Assembly: GCA_036346275.1 (NCBI GenBank)
Contig: CM070725.1
Location: forward strand, 38,440,104 to 38,504,103
Source of the DNA: Otatea glauca
Lineage: Eukaryota > Streptophyta > Magnoliopsida > Poales > Poaceae
Reading direction: 5' to 3'
Length of the DNA: 64,000 nt
Shown here: positions 1 to 12,173 of the stretch, in pieces
How the letters are laid out: each line of letters starts with the position of its first letter
Numbering within the stretch: position 1 is the stretch's first letter
The notes under the pieces: model-generated
Databases searched by the model: none
What the model saw: the letters and a program-made list of their open reading frames with translations, nothing else
What the model was told of the DNA's origin: nothing
Translations under genes and position numbers: made by a program

Positions 1-34
1 GGGTTTATGGGCGCTGAGGAATGTAGATCCTTAC

Positions 35-3000
35 TAGATGGGTTTGAATAAAATCAATCGTGTAGATGGATTTTGCAAATACAACCTCATCTTGGTCACA
101 ACTTTGGGCAAATCTTGTTGAATAGCAGTCCCAACCTGCGTCAGGCAGAAGGAATCTTTACATATGGAAAAGCAGCATGGTAGTCATTTGCTTCGTATTG
201 ACAATTTGACATATACCTTTTGAACAGGCTTTGCAACTTTATCAGGAGAAGCAAATGTCTGTGTCTTAAGGGGTTTTGCTAGAACAGAATCCAACTTCTG
301 ACCCTGGCAACCTGACGACAGTTCAACTTTGACAGCAGTTACCTGCCAAACAATGAGACGATGATGTTACATCCACATTATAATATAGCCTACTACTCCA
401 TAACATTGATTTTTCCAGTAGAATGTGGTTATCCATCTCGCATCCTGGCTATAATGCTTGGTTTCCATAGATGGCTTAATTAATACTAGGGATTGGGATA
501 GTCGCAACACAAAATAACAAAAGTTCGGGCCAGTTACATTTATTATAGCAAAATAAAATGCATGGCCGCAAGTGCTTTGACCTTTTTTTTTCACTTGAAA
601 GTGGGCTAAGTTTCCATAGACCATACCTTAGTAACAAAAGAAAGCATTGGGTCCACTACTAATTTAGTGATGGACATAATAAACTCTTCAAAAGTAGATT
701 TGAGGCTTTTCTCCAGTTCCTGAAATTAAAAGAGCAGTAGTAGGGAAATTAGCTGAAGTCAAGAAAACTGAATGAGGATGTGAGCAACTAGCCAACAACA
801 AAACAATCATGTTGGAGTATTACCCTATTTTAGCCATTATTTAGCAAATGTCAATTTCTTCAGGACATGTCAAGTTGAACTTGCACATGCAAGGCCCTAT
901 CATGCACAAATGCATGCACATCTGCACCCTTTGCTTTCAATTTTCACAATATGGGATGCCAACTTTCTAGTAGCAACTTATGAGAGATTAATGTAAACAT
1001 TTTCCCCTAAACTTTTGGGGGGAAAAGCAAAATCTATCAGTTCAAGTTACTTCTCTGGTATCAATTTGGTTCTCCAGAACACAGGAGAGAAGGACCTTGC
1101 AAGTGATGTTGACCTTGACCAATCAAATGACGAGACCTGGCCTCTGAGAATCCTTCTTAAGTGATCCTGTAAAGGAAACATGTGATTTGTAGTTAGCTAT
1201 CGGATATGATATTTAATATTTGTATGATAGAGTTCAAGAATAACTAAATGAGAACAACAAAAGCTTTGGACTTGTGGAGTTTCACATAATTAAATCAAAG
1301 CAATATTAGACTGTCCAAAAGGTTAATCAAGATTCCAGAAACAAGTCTACCTGAGCTTCACTACAAGTTAGATGGAAAGAGAAAGTAGAGGCACAGAATA
1401 GATTTTGAGAACAGCATATACAGCTAGGATTTAAGTTTTCTCTAGAAAACACTAGGATGTAGGCTCATTTTAATTGCTCTTGCCAACAAATCACTTATAG
1501 GGGCAGCAACTTTTGGTTCCGAGCTCTGCTGGCACATGCTTGAGTCTAATTTGATGGAACACAATAAACATATTTTGCCTGTTGGGCGCAACTAGTGGGA
1601 GGTCATTTCCCCTAATTTGTAATCTACTACCAATGAAAGCAACAAGGAAAAGAAAAACATCTTTCTGAACATTTCATTCAGCTGGAGAGTGGACAACAAA
1701 TGGAAACAAGGCTATTTATCACAAGGGCTCAAGAAAATATTAACAAAATCCGCCGCCAACTCAGAGATACCTAGTTGATAATAACTCTTATTGTCTTACC
1801 ACAAATACAAATGAAAGGAATCGAACATAGCAGCTAATTTGTTTCATATACCAGATGGTCTATTAGAACTTTTAGAAGTTTGACTTTATGCTGATGAGAG
1901 CCATCAAACACACCAGCATTTTTATGTCATGTATCAGATGGCCTAGTAAAAGTTTAGTTTTGGCAGTAGATGCGTAGAACTATCTTTGCATGAATAATAG
2001 GTGAACAAAAAATTTTAAAAAATAAACATACGAAATAGTTCTGGAAAAAAAGTATCAACGGAGCATATACAATGTTATAGTGAAAGCAAATGTAACCCAG
2101 AACATGAACAGTACTCTGCAAGTATCAGGCTTCAAGTAAAAAATTCCCATGAATATGTAATGGATAAACAGTTAATACCCCATATGCAAAAGATGAAGTT
2201 ACACATACCAGCAGATGGGAGAAATCCAGCTCCTTATGTGTGACAGAGAACTCAATATCAAATGGAAAAATCTAAAAACATGTAAAGCACCATATGAGTT
2301 GCCAGATGGATTAATGTATGTAATGAAATTTCAAGATGAGATACTATATAGTTGTATGGCCACCTGTTCCCTTAAAATGAGCAGGTGCTTAATTAGGAAA
2401 AGCTGCCCGTCCATTGGGGTTGCTTTTTTGCAATGACCTTCCTTTCATTCTGTTCACAGGATCAACAGTTTGTTGCTAAGCATATATAACAAATAATGTA
2501 GCATAATACAGAAACTGCAAATAGCATGTTCTTTAGATCTCATGGACAATAAGAAAAAGTAATAAGTCAAGTTGAATGACCTGGTCATCAAGCGATAAAA
2601 GAAGAATTAGCAAGAGAAATTATCGTAAGCTTTGAGAGGTCCAATACCTAGGGCCCTGGGCTATCCAGTAAAAACTGAAGGTTCTAAGCAGTAATATAGC
2701 TTTGATAGGCATGACACTGTTTTCTCCAATGGTCTATACCATGTCACATATATGTCCGTGTTGTCACTAACCTACAGATTGAAACAAAAGCAATAAAATT
2801 AATCATCATGTCTCAACTAGATCTAGATGTTTTCTCATGTTCCTTATTAACTTGATTTAGTTATAAGCGCTATGTGCTTTCTTAACATCAGATGCAGCCA
2901 TCATGCAAAAAAGGCAATATTGGCATACATGAGAAGGGAAAAAGGAAAGTCCAAAATCTACTCATCAACTTAAAGTATCATCATACGCACGCAAATCTGT

Positions 3001-3233
3001 ATCAGATAAAATATATTGTATATACAAGAACCTGCAATCATGGATATTAGATAACCAAATTCTAGTACAGGATCTTATTGAATGTGTAGGACCATAAGGA
3101 GTTAAATAGGAAATAACCATTTTTTAATTGAAATAAGAAGAAAACTAACGTAAGGACTTGATGTTGTATCTACGGATCTCTCAAGCTTTCCAGCATAATC
3201 CAGATCTTGATCAGAAGGGCGTACGTTTGCAAT
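35..3233 (-). pseudogene. COG3: COG3-like gene (conserved oligomeric Golgi complex subunit 3), C-terminal part, probably broken
   Basis: COG3 belongs to lobe A of the COG complex, which tethers vesicles in retrograde Golgi traffic. Eight exons with consensus splice sites read on the minus strand: 3233-3150, 2771-2648, about 2449-2364, 2271-2209, 1166-1051, 719-627, 342-217 and 135-35. Readable segments include RPSDQDLDYAGKLERS, EKTVSCLSKLYYCLEPSVF, PFDIEFSVTHKELDFSHLL, DHLRRILRGQ, LVVDPMLSFVTK and LYLQNPSTRLILFKPI, which I recognise from plant COG3. Exons 2771-2648, 2449-2364 and 1166-1051 each lack one base against the expected frame. The last exon ends in TA before a GTAAGG donor, where the family has Lys, so the split codon gives Tyr or stop. 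No 5' exons were found before the copia element at 3652. It is either a truncated pseudogene or a real gene with assembly indels. The family call is firm, the functional state is not. Confidence 0.85.
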
Positions 3234-3651
3234 CTGAAAAAGAGTGAAATAAAGATTAAGCAAAATGAGTTGCAATAAATTAAACAATAGCTGCTTCAAC
3301 TCAAAAAACAAAAAATCTTAAACTTGTTTTAAACAATGGAATGAAATAACTACTTCCTTCTGGCAGGACAATAAACGAAAGGCCCAAAATGTATACATGG
3401 CATAAAATTACTTCAAAAGAAAGAAAAAAAACGAGTGTGCTATCATATCAACTCGGATCTGATGATCATGTTTCTTCCACCTGAATTTTGGAAGATAATC
3501 TTTTAATCCTTTGAATCAGCCTTAACCGTCAGCATCATATTCAGCCATTTCAGCCTTGTTTGGAGGGTCTCAGGCTTGTACACAAGCCAGATAAGCTCAT
3601 AAGCTGTAGAGGCATCATTGGGTTCTAAATCTAATTACAAATAGGGCTTAA
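3234..3651. other. Intergenic or intronic AT-rich sequence, no gene seen
   Basis: This follows the 5'-most recognisable COG3-like exon and ends where the truncated copia 3' LTR begins. It holds the polypyrimidine tract and acceptor of the exon at 3233-3150. No further COG3-like exon could be read. A short inverted motif (CTTGTACA...) lies at about 3573-3582. Confidence 0.5.
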
Positions 3652-3754
3652 GCTTGTACATAGGAGGGACCCCCTCTTCCTTATATAGTAGTCACCTAAT
3701 GTTTCGGCTAAGGGATCATCGTGGGCTTTCTTTGGGCCACGTGGTTTCCCAACA
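3652..3754 (-). repeat. Truncated 3' LTR of the left copia element
   Basis: It matches 10045-10148 of the 5' LTR, sharing TGTTGGGAAACCACGTGG, the GACTACTATATAA TATA region and the GGGGGTCCC segment. The match stops at the shared TGTACAAGC; the distal ~120 bp present in the 5' LTR are absent. Confidence 0.88.
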
Positions 3755-3771
3755 CTCCCTCTTGGGCCCTT
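3755..3771 (-). promoter_or_regulatory. Polypurine tract of the left copia element
   Basis: The minus strand reads AAGGGCCCAAGAGGGAG directly before the TGTTGGG start of the 3' LTR. This is the expected place for the plus-strand primer of reverse transcription. Confidence 0.7.
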
Positions 3772-3988
3772 TGCCGCGAGATGCATATGCCTCATTAAAA
3801 CTCCAGAAAAACCCAGTGGGAAAAATACTTGGAGAAAGAGTACATAGCATACGCTTATTATGTTGCACGAATTGCCTCGTTAAAACCTTATGTAAGAAAA
3901 TTTCATGAAAAACTTGCTAAGGAAAAAGAGTACAATTCACCCAAACTTCAACCACTAATCTTCGAGATTCATGTTGGGTATTCAAAAT

Positions 3989-6900
3989 TCATATTCGAGA
4001 TTTATGTGGGAGTATGTGAAATATCTCCCCCTGAAATCTGCACTTTTCAAAGGTAGATGCTGGGAGTGATTTAGCGAACAAATCTGTAAGATTTTCACAT
4101 GACTTAGTATGCAATATCTTGATCTCGTTCATCTTATGCAATTCGTGAGCATAGAAGAACTTGGGGTTGATATGCTTCGTGAGATTGCTCTTTACATAAC
4201 CCATTTGTGCTTGAGCAACACAAGCTGCATTATCTTCATAGATGATCGTGGGTGTTTGCTCAATGTTCAAGCCACATGACTTCTGGATGTGGTGAACCAT
4301 TCTTCGGAGCCATGCACATTCACGAGATGCTTCATACAAAGCAATGCTTTTCGAGTGGTTTGTCGATGTCGAACAAGGGTCTGCTTAGACAACTTTCAGG
4401 AAACTGATGTTCCTCCACATAGGAAAACATAGCCAGTTTGGGACTTGCCAGTATGCGGGTCTGATAAGTACCCAGCATCGGCGTAGCCAACCAAATTCAG
4501 TTCATTGTTTCTTCTAAAGAACAAACCGAGATCTTTGCTTCCTTGGAGGTAACAGAAGATGTCCTTGATCCCTTTCCAATGCCTTTTGGTGGGTTCTGCA
4601 CTTACCGAGCTAGCAAATTCACGGCGAACGCAATGTTCGGCCTAGTGCCATTCGCAAGGTACATGAGCGCTCCAACTGCACTCAGATATGGGAATTCTAC
4701 TTCCAGGACTTCCTCCCCCTCTTCTCTAGGTCTGTATGGGTCTAGGTCTGCTTGGAGTGACCTTTCGACCATTGGAGTCTTTGCAGGATATGCCTTTTCA
4801 AAGCCAAATCTTTTCAACACTTTCTGCGTGTAGGTTGATTGATGTACCAAGATTCCTCCTTGGACATGCTCAAGCTGCAAGCCTAAACAAAACTTGGTTT
4901 TACCCAAGTCCTTCATTTCAAACTCAGACTTCAAGTATGAGCATGCTTCTTCAATTTCTTCATCCGTCCCAATGATGATCAAGTCATCTACATAGACGGA
5001 GATTATACAGAATCCATTCGGGGATCGCTGTATAAACACACCTGGACAATCTTCGTTGTTTGTGTAGCCTTTCTTGCAGAGAAAGTCGCTCAAGCGATTG
5101 TACCACATTCTTCTGATTGTTTCATTATACGGTGATTTCTCCAATTTCACCTTGTCATGAGTTTCTATTTGCTCCGTCTTGATTCGGGATAGGAATTCCT
5201 TCCGGTACTTTCATGTATATCTCCGAATTCAAGTTTCCATACAAATATGCTGTAACAACATCCATTAGCTTCATTCTCAACTTCAAGTTGACTACCATTG
5301 AGATCAAATATCTAAAGGTAATTCCTCCCATGACCGGAGAATAGGTTTCTTCATAATCAACTCCAGGACGTTGAGTGAAACCTTGAGCTACAAGCCTTGC
5401 CTTGTACCTTACAACTTCGTTGTTTTCATTCCTCTTTCGAACAAAGACCTATTTGTGACCTACAGGGTTTATATGGGGAGGTGTGCGGCATACGGGCCCA
5501 AACACCTCTCTCTTGTTCAGAGAGAGTAACTCTGCAGTGATTGCCTTCTTCCATTCTTTCCAATCTAGCCTTTTCTTGCACTCTGCTAGAGATGCGGGCT
5601 CGGGATCATGATCAATGATCGAGGCAATCTTCTTTACAAAGTATGCATCGATATTGGTTGTTGCTCTATTCAGGGATTCTCCTGTTATTACAAAGTTTAT
5701 GGCCATTTCATCATGGGATGCTTCATGCACTTCTACTTGCTCTTCGCTGCTATTTTCTATCGCAGGAGCAAGTTCCTTTAGCTTTTCATTGCCTATGTGT
5801 GCGCACACATTATTTTCGGTGGCTTCCTGCAATGGAAGATTCAAGTCTGGAATTTCCTTTTCCGTCGGCTTCTTTCCAGTGCCAGGTCTCAACTAGCTCC
5901 CCTTCTTTCCTTGGGGTATTTTTGTGATTGGTTGTGGTAAGTCTTCTCGCCTAGTTTTCTCCATACGTCTCCGGGTACTTTGGGTTTGAGGAGCCAGATT
6001 TCTGTTCTTTTTCTTTGAGGCCTCTGAACAGGATGAGGAAAACCTTCTATTTTCTTTGGTATTTTCACCCTCTCTGGTGCATTTCTTGCGGGTACATGCG
6101 ACTTAACCACACCCTTCAGATCACAAAAATGATCAGGCAGTTCATTTGCTAAATTCTGCAAATCAATTATCTTCTGGACTTCTTGATTTGCTTCATTTGT
6201 GCGGGGGTCATGCGCGGGGATCCCAGTGGAATGCCATATGATTTCCCGGTATTTTTCATCCAAAGGTTGATTTCCCCCCTAATGACGGGAAACGATCCTC
6301 GTCAAATATGCAATCAGCGAATCGGGCTGTATGCAAGTCTCCAGTCATGGGTTCCAAATACCTGATTATGGATGTGCTCTCATAACCAACGTATATCCCA
6401 GACTTGCGGAGAGGGCCCATTGCAGTCCGCTGAGGGGGTGGTATAGGAACGTATACCATACACCCGAATTTCCTGAGATGGGAGATCTTCGGGATGATCC
6501 CGTGCACAAGCTGCATAGGAGAATGGATGTTGTAGGCGAAGGTCTGAAATTGATGAGAGCTGCTGCGTGTAGAACTGCATGTCCCCAACAAGTGTTGGGC
6601 AAGTTACAACTCTGCAAAAGCGGTCTGGCAATGAACTTAATCCTCTTTATTAGTGCTTCAGCTAGTCCATTCTGTGTATGGACGTGCGGTACAGAGTGCT
6701 CAACTGCTATCCCTGTTGCCTTGCAATAATCATCAAATGCCTTTAAGTAAATTCTCCGGTATTGTCCATTCTGATGGACTTCACGCGATGATCAGGGAAA
6801 GCATTCTTAATTCTTATGATATGCGAGATCAGCTTTGCAAAAGCATGGTTTCTTGTTGACAATAAGCATACATGCGACCATTTCGAGGAAGCATCGATGA

Positions 6901-7688
6901 GCACCATAAAGTGCAAACGGCCGACAAGGGCTGAATCGAACGCAAATATCCCCCTGGATGCGTTCCAGGAATGCAGGGATTTCACTTTGCACTTTCATGA
7001 CAGATAGTCTAGTTATTAATTTCCCTGTGGCACATGCAGGGCACACAAAATCTTCATGATTCGGGAAATTTTTAACATTAATGCCATGACCTTGTGAGTT
7101 GTTCACTATATTTCTCATCATTCTAAGACCAGGATGACCTAATCTACTATGCTATAAAGAAAATAACTCAGAGCTTCTAAAGACAGTCTTCAAGGAAGTA
7201 TACACTTCGGGTGCATGAATATTCGTGTAGTACAACCCAGATTCATATGAGGGATATTTTTCTAATACCATTTTTCCACATACCACGTGCTTCACAATGC
7301 ACAAGTATTCCTTGCCATTTTCTTCATTGGTTTCTACATGAAAACCATTGGCGCGGATGCCTTTAAAGCTTAAGAGAGTGCGCGTTGATTCAGGGTACAA
7401 AAGGGCTTCTTCAATTACCAAAGTTGTACCCATAGGCAATATAATAGTGGCTCTTCCTGAGCCTATTACATATGAATCGCTTCCTGCGATCCTAGTAATC
7501 TTTCCGTTCTTCATGATCGACTGGAAGTATTTAGACTCTCTTAAGATGATGCATATCTCTTCCATTTGGGCGCTACGATTTCTAGTAAAAGGAAATATGA
7601 TTCTAATCAGATAGAGGCAAAATAATTCAAACATTGCTTGCAAATTTGAAGAATACTGGAACAAAGAATAAATTGCATATTTATTCAT
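3989..7688 (-). pseudogene. copia pol (protease remnant, integrase, reverse transcriptase, RNase H), broken
   Basis: Domains in order on the minus strand: a protease-like region (7600-7250, SGRATIILPMGTTL) with no readable D-(S/T)-(G/A) active site; the integrase zinc region (SRLGHPG...CPACATGK, 7150-7020); the integrase core with GDIC, SIRMDNTGEF and the catalytic Glu in QNGLAEALIK (6920-6630); a linker (6260-5450); reverse transcriptase with SVYVDDLIIIG (about 5020-4960) and FEMKDLGK; and RNase H (4500-3989). Lesions include a TAG in the integrase zinc region (7152-7154), a frameshift near 6920, and a TAG for the expected Trp near 5449. The YVDD box is intact. The family is clear; the copy cannot encode a polyprotein. 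Confidence 0.9.
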
Positions 7689-7753
7689 GACAGAAGAATG
7701 CTCTTCTAGAGCTTACAATCCATTATTCAAAAGAAAATGCTAACAACCATAAT

Positions 7754-8827
7754 CTAAAAAAAATATGCATTAGACATAATCTGTAAAATTGCATTAATTT
7801 CTGCTTCTATATCATCGACAGAAGTTTTCTCTTCATTTGCCATAATATTGGCTGCAGCATCGATGTCCAGGCTATTCTGTGAGGATGAGACAAGTGGGGT
7901 ATCTTCATCCATGGCATCATCATCACCGATCTTGGCGAAGTGCGCCTCTACTGGGGCATTTTCTTTTGCCTTCCTCTTAGCCTGATATGCGTTGATCACT
8001 TCCTTGGATTCCCGACATATCTTCGACCAGTGTCCCCAAGTGCCGCCGCACCTGAAGCACGTTTGGTTCTGCTGTCCATACGGCTTGGCGTGTGTCTTTT
8101 CTTTATCATCCTTCTTCACTGTGACTTTGGACTTTCCTTTGGTCTGATTCCTCTCTTTTTCACCCTGCTTGCCCTTCTTTCTATGAATGGGCTTTCTCAC
8201 CTTATAGCTATTGGCATTGACTTTTGTGCCAGTGCCTCGTCCAGGTGGCTGTGAGACATAGTTCTTGCGTAGAACATCGTCTTGTGATTCCGCAACTTGC
8301 ATTACATCAATCAGTTCGCTATACTCCTTGTATGCGTCCTAACGATAGTTACGTGCACTCTGGATAGCATTTGGGTGGAAGGTAGAGAGAGTTTTCTCAA
8401 TCTTCTCCTCATCAGTGATCTTCTTGCCATATAGAGAGAGATTGGTACAAATTCTGTGCAAGGCAGAATTGTACTCGGCCACTGTTTTGAAGTCTGCAAA
8501 CCTTAGGCGGACCCAATCTTGCTGTGCTTGGGGCAAGATGGTGTACTTGAGCTTCTCGAACCGCTTCTGAAGTGCAGTCCAAAGCTCAAGTGCACTCTCC
8601 TCAGCCATATATTCATTCTTCAGAGTGGCTGAGAGGTGGTGCCTGAGGAAGTGCAGGGCTTGATCGTTCTGCTCGGTGGTAGGTTTCGCGTCCTGCGAGG
8701 ACCCTAGACCAATCGCTGCACGGAGCTTCTTGCCCTCAAGAATGATCTTTACGTCCGATGCCCAAGTGAGGTAGTTCTGACCGTGCGGGGCCAGTTCTTC
8801 AAACTCACGATTCACGATGCCGGACAT
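7754..8827 (-). pseudogene. copia gag (UBN2-type capsid with zinc knuckle), one in-frame stop
   Basis: Reading starts at ATG 8827 (MSGIVNREFEELAPHGQNYL), a typical copia gag start. The capsid region covers the first ~160 codons, then a basic linker, then the knuckle CFRCGGTWGHWSKIC near 8055-8010, then an acidic tail ending at 7754. The knuckle has five residues between the second Cys and His instead of the usual four, because of an extra Trp codon. A TAG at 8341-8339 interrupts the frame, but reading resumes in the same frame. Gag would form the virus-like particle in the cytoplasm. Confidence 0.88.
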
Positions 8828-9105
8828 CTGCATGATTTCAAAATTCCGACATGAGATTACTGCGTGTAATCTAATAGAAAATGGTTGCAAAAAGCATAAA
8901 GTAAATTGCCATGCATTGCAGTATCCAAAATAAAGCAATGAATTCAAAAACATAAAGAATATACATAAAACAGAGAAATAAAGCTAGAAAAATTAAAAAC
9001 AGAGACAGATAATTTTTCTGAATTTTTTATGTTGTTTTTCCAAATTTTTCTAGCAATTTTTTTCTCTCTTTTTTTTCTTTTCTTTCTTTCCTTTTTTTTT
9101 TTCTC

Positions 9106-9720
9106 TTGGCTGAGTGGCCTCTAGGCCGTCCCCACGCAGCCCATATAAGCAAGGCGGCTAGGGTTTCCAACCCTAGCCGCCAGTCCTTCTCCACGCGCGC
9201 GGAGGCCAAAAAGGGAGTCGAGCGCGGCGTGGCGGCGCGATGGCGTAGCGGCACGGCCGGGCGAGGCGCGGTGGCGTGGCGGCACGGCTTCGGTGTCTGT
9301 GGCGCGCGATTGTGTGCATGCGCGCGCGCCGAGGGCTTCGTCGCGCGCCGAGGGCTTCATGCGCAGTCTTGCCGAGAGGGCTTCGTCGTGGAGGTCGAGC
9401 GTCTGCGGCGCGCGCCGAGGCGCGGGCGCAGTGCGAAGGCCCACGGTGGCGGCGCGGGCTGTGGGCCGCGGGGCATGGGGCCGAGGCGGCAGGGCGACGA
9501 TCGGGCGCAAGGCGCCGCGGCCGCGCGGCGGCCGGGCGGGGCGGGGCGCACGCGCGCGGCCGGCGGCGGCGTCGGCGCCGTCGCGATCGATGTCGGGCCG
9601 TGGTGGTGCGCGGGTCGAGCCGGCTAGCCGTCTTGCGGCGGCGGGCGGCCGGACTTCAAGCCGGTGTGCACGCGAACCGAGGCAGCGACGGCGGCGTGCT
9701 GCGAGCGCTAGGCCGAGCGC
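9106..9720. other. GC-rich segment in the copia 5' leader
   Basis: About 600 bp of very CpG-rich sequence lies between the 5' LTR and gag, unlike the AT-rich gag and LTR on either side. Several frames are open on both strands, as expected from base composition, and no protein family was recognised. It is bordered by T-rich/A-rich tracts at 9058-9104 and 9725-9740. It may be captured host sequence or an element-specific leader. Confidence 0.6.
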
Positions 9721-9910
9721 ATGTTTTTTTCTTTTTTTTTCGAGGATGATGAATAGTAAAACTGTAGATCCATGTCGTTGTAGCTTCTTGCCACGCGACG
9801 AAATACAAAACAGATGCGTAGGGTAGATGCATGCATAGGATCAACAGCGATTAGATTCAGTTGCCGAATACCCACCTTTCTCACCTTTCAATCTGTTCGC
9901 CGGTAGAGCT

Positions 9911-9924
9911 TCGTGCTGATAACG
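9911..9924 (-). promoter_or_regulatory. Primer-binding-like site of the left copia element
   Basis: The minus strand reads CGTTATCAGCACGA immediately after the LTR end TTAACA, the position of the minus-strand primer site. It is not the common TGGTATCAGAGC initiator-Met type. Confidence 0.6.
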
Positions 9925-10148
9925 TGTTAAGGAACCTCGCTATCGAATAGTCCGGGGTACCCGAACAGATCTGAATTGGAGAGAGAGAGAGAGAGAGACA
10001 GGTTTAGGGAGAGCGACGACAGAATACTTTATTGCTTTCTGATTGCTTGTACATAGAGGGGGACCCCCTCCTCTTTATATAGTAGTCGTCTAGGGTTTCG
10101 GCTAAGGGACTATCGTGGGTTTTCTTTGGGCCACGTGGTTTCCCAACA
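9925..10148 (-). repeat. 5' LTR of the left copia element
   Basis: 224 bp, TGTTGGG...TTAACA on the minus strand. It holds a TATATAA box (about 10075-10082) and a (GA)n tract (9979-9999). Outer sequence continues with CATAT at 10149-10153. Confidence 0.88.
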
Positions 10149-10153
10149 CATAT

Positions 10154-10584
10154 AATTCACATAAATCCTAATCCCTGAACCACATGGTAAATCGGTAGGT
10201 AGATCAGTCCTGGTCTGGAAATATCAAATATGGTCATGAGGTGTAACCAGTTGGTTACTTACTACCCATTTCTAACCTGGGGCGCCATTCTGGGCGTATA
10301 TACAAACTTGTAGCTGTGTAAAGCAGTATAGCTGGAGTTCTTGAAGCATAGGAACTCCTATGCTCTAGGGGACATGTCCACCTACTAGTACTAATACCGC
10401 AATAAATTTTGCTGAAGTCCCTATTTGTTGAGCAGATTTTACCTAGTAGTACGCTATTTTCACATATCGATGTACTTTCTTACACCATTATTAATCACGG
10501 TATTGTTTACTTGTGTGCATCATCAAGACTATTTTGATCGGAGTTCCTTGTTGATTACTAGTTCAGTGAATATAATGTCAGCTC
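10154..10584. other. Non-element spacer, no gene seen
   Basis: About 430 bp of unremarkable AT-rich sequence between the copia element and the first large solo LTR. No exon-like reading frame with splice sites was recognised. Confidence 0.5.
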
Positions 10585-10589
10585 ATCAG
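10585..10589. repeat. Target-site duplication ATCAG (left copy)
   Basis: ATCAG precedes TGTAACATCCC and recurs at 27974-27978 directly after the TTACA end, 17 kb away. This pairs the two halves of one split solo LTR. Confidence 0.9.
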
Positions 10590-11652
10590 TGTAACATCCC
10601 GGAAAAATGCAAAAATTAAATTGGAAATAAGATTTTAACCTGAATTTCCATCTTTTCAATATTCTTAAATTTTTGGTCCTTTAGAAAATTGTTTTCAGCA
10701 TTTGATTCTCGAATTATAAGATATGGAAAAAGAAATTGCATAACAATAAAATATATAAGAATGATATTTAAATATAAGGCTATCATTAGAAACCCCTTGC
10801 AAAACCCCAAGAATATGTGAACATATTTAATAAGGATAAGGGTTTTAAAACAGTAATTTGGACTAGCAACAGTAAACTTATTTGAATTAATTAAAATTTT
10901 ACAGACCTTATCTTCATCTTAAAATTTTACCAAATAATCTAAAGGACTACAGTGATCTACATAAAAATTATAAAAAATAATAAAGCTCATTTAATGCCTT
11001 AAAAAATTCAAAAATGGAAAACCTAGAAATTTCATAAATTTAATGTCAGAATTATTACAAAATAAATACAAGGTTAATCATCTCAAAATTTTACAGTAAT
11101 ATCCTTAAACCATTAGTAACTCCCAGTAAAAGTTTCAAAATTTTCTAACAACGTTTTGATCCTTAGAAAAATCAAAAATAGAGAATGCAAAATCTGGGCA
11201 GCTGAATTGTCAGAATTTTTAAAACTTATAGAAACATGATGTAGGTCTGAAATTTTTACAACATGATAAAAATTGTCTTAGAATCATTTTAAAAAGTTTC
11301 AAAAATTTGGGACCATTCTAGCTAGATTGAATCAGCTAGGGACATCTGCTCTGCCCAAAGTGCAAAACCAAATGTCACTATGCAAGGTAGGGCCCACATG
11401 TCATATGTTTCTTCTTCCCAGACCAAGCACGAGCCAGCAGCCAGTCATTCCTCTATTTTTAGGGCAAAACCGAAATCCTATGCAAATCAAAACCAAGTCT
11501 ATTGCACCAACGCCACGTAGGGCACCAAAATAATTGCTCTGGTCTTGCCCATGCCTTGGCACCTGCAAAAACCGGTCACAATTATCATGTTAATCTCCCC
11601 AGCGCCGCAAAACCGAGGTCCCATTCACACCAAACAGCCGCCTCTCCTGCAG

Positions 11653-11660
11653 CTATAAAG
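11653..11660 (+). promoter_or_regulatory. TATA box of solo LTR D
   Basis: CTATAAAG lies 1.06 kb inside the LTR, downstream of a GGGCCCACATGTCA motif (11391-11404) and upstream of GC-rich sequence. The equivalent place in both sister LTRs also has a TATA box. Confidence 0.6.
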
Positions 11661-12173
11661 TGCCGACCAAGCTCCCAAATCCGGCCCTCACTATCCCTTG
11701 TCCCTTCTCCCCCGCAATCAAGCCCCAATTCCACTTGAGATACCCCCAATCAAGCCATGGCCGAATTCCCCAAATCAACCATCCGCAGCCATACTCCCTA
11801 TTCCTAGCCCCAATTTCCAATTAATTTGGCATGAAGCTTTTTCATTCAAGCACAAACAAAAACCCCAAATCAATTTGAGTGTTCCTTCACCGAGTAGTTG
11901 CCTCCACGAGAGCCTCTTGCCGCCTGTCATGTCCTCTGTCGTGCCGCCACCTCGGGTCACCGGAGCTCCAACCGAGACCACCTATGGCACCGATGTAACC
12001 TCGGGTTTCCATTTTTGGCATCGCTTTCCTCCCCGTGCTAGCCCTAATCGCCGGCCGAAGCACCCCCAAGGTCCAGCCATGGCGCCTACAGCAAGCTTGG
12101 TGACTAGCTTTTCAATTGCTCTTTTCACACTCTGTCATGTGGCCCCAGGTTGCAAAGTGATTTGGTGACTAGC

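Larger units (their letters stand above)
3652..10148 (-). mobile_element. Ty1/copia LTR retrotransposon, degenerate, 3' LTR truncated
   Basis: The element reads right to left. A 224-bp 5' LTR (10148-9925) starts TGTTGGG and ends TTAACA. Then come a primer-binding-like site, a long GC-rich leader, gag (8827-7754), and protease, integrase, reverse transcriptase and RNase H in copia order down to 3989. A purine tract and a 103-bp piece of the 3' LTR follow. Gag and pol carry several in-frame stops and at least one frameshift, so the copy is dead. No target-site duplication could be paired, because the last ~120 bp of the 3' LTR are missing; CATAT follows the 5' LTR. Confidence 0.92.

Noticed and set aside
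2215..2436. Plus-strand frame of 73 codons
   Set aside because: It is the antisense shadow of COG3-like exons 2271-2209 and about 2449-2364.
9106..9749. Long open frames on both strands in the GC-rich copia leader
   Set aside because: Several overlapping frames are open at once, composed of Ala/Arg/Gly/Pro; this is expected from base composition and no family is recognised.
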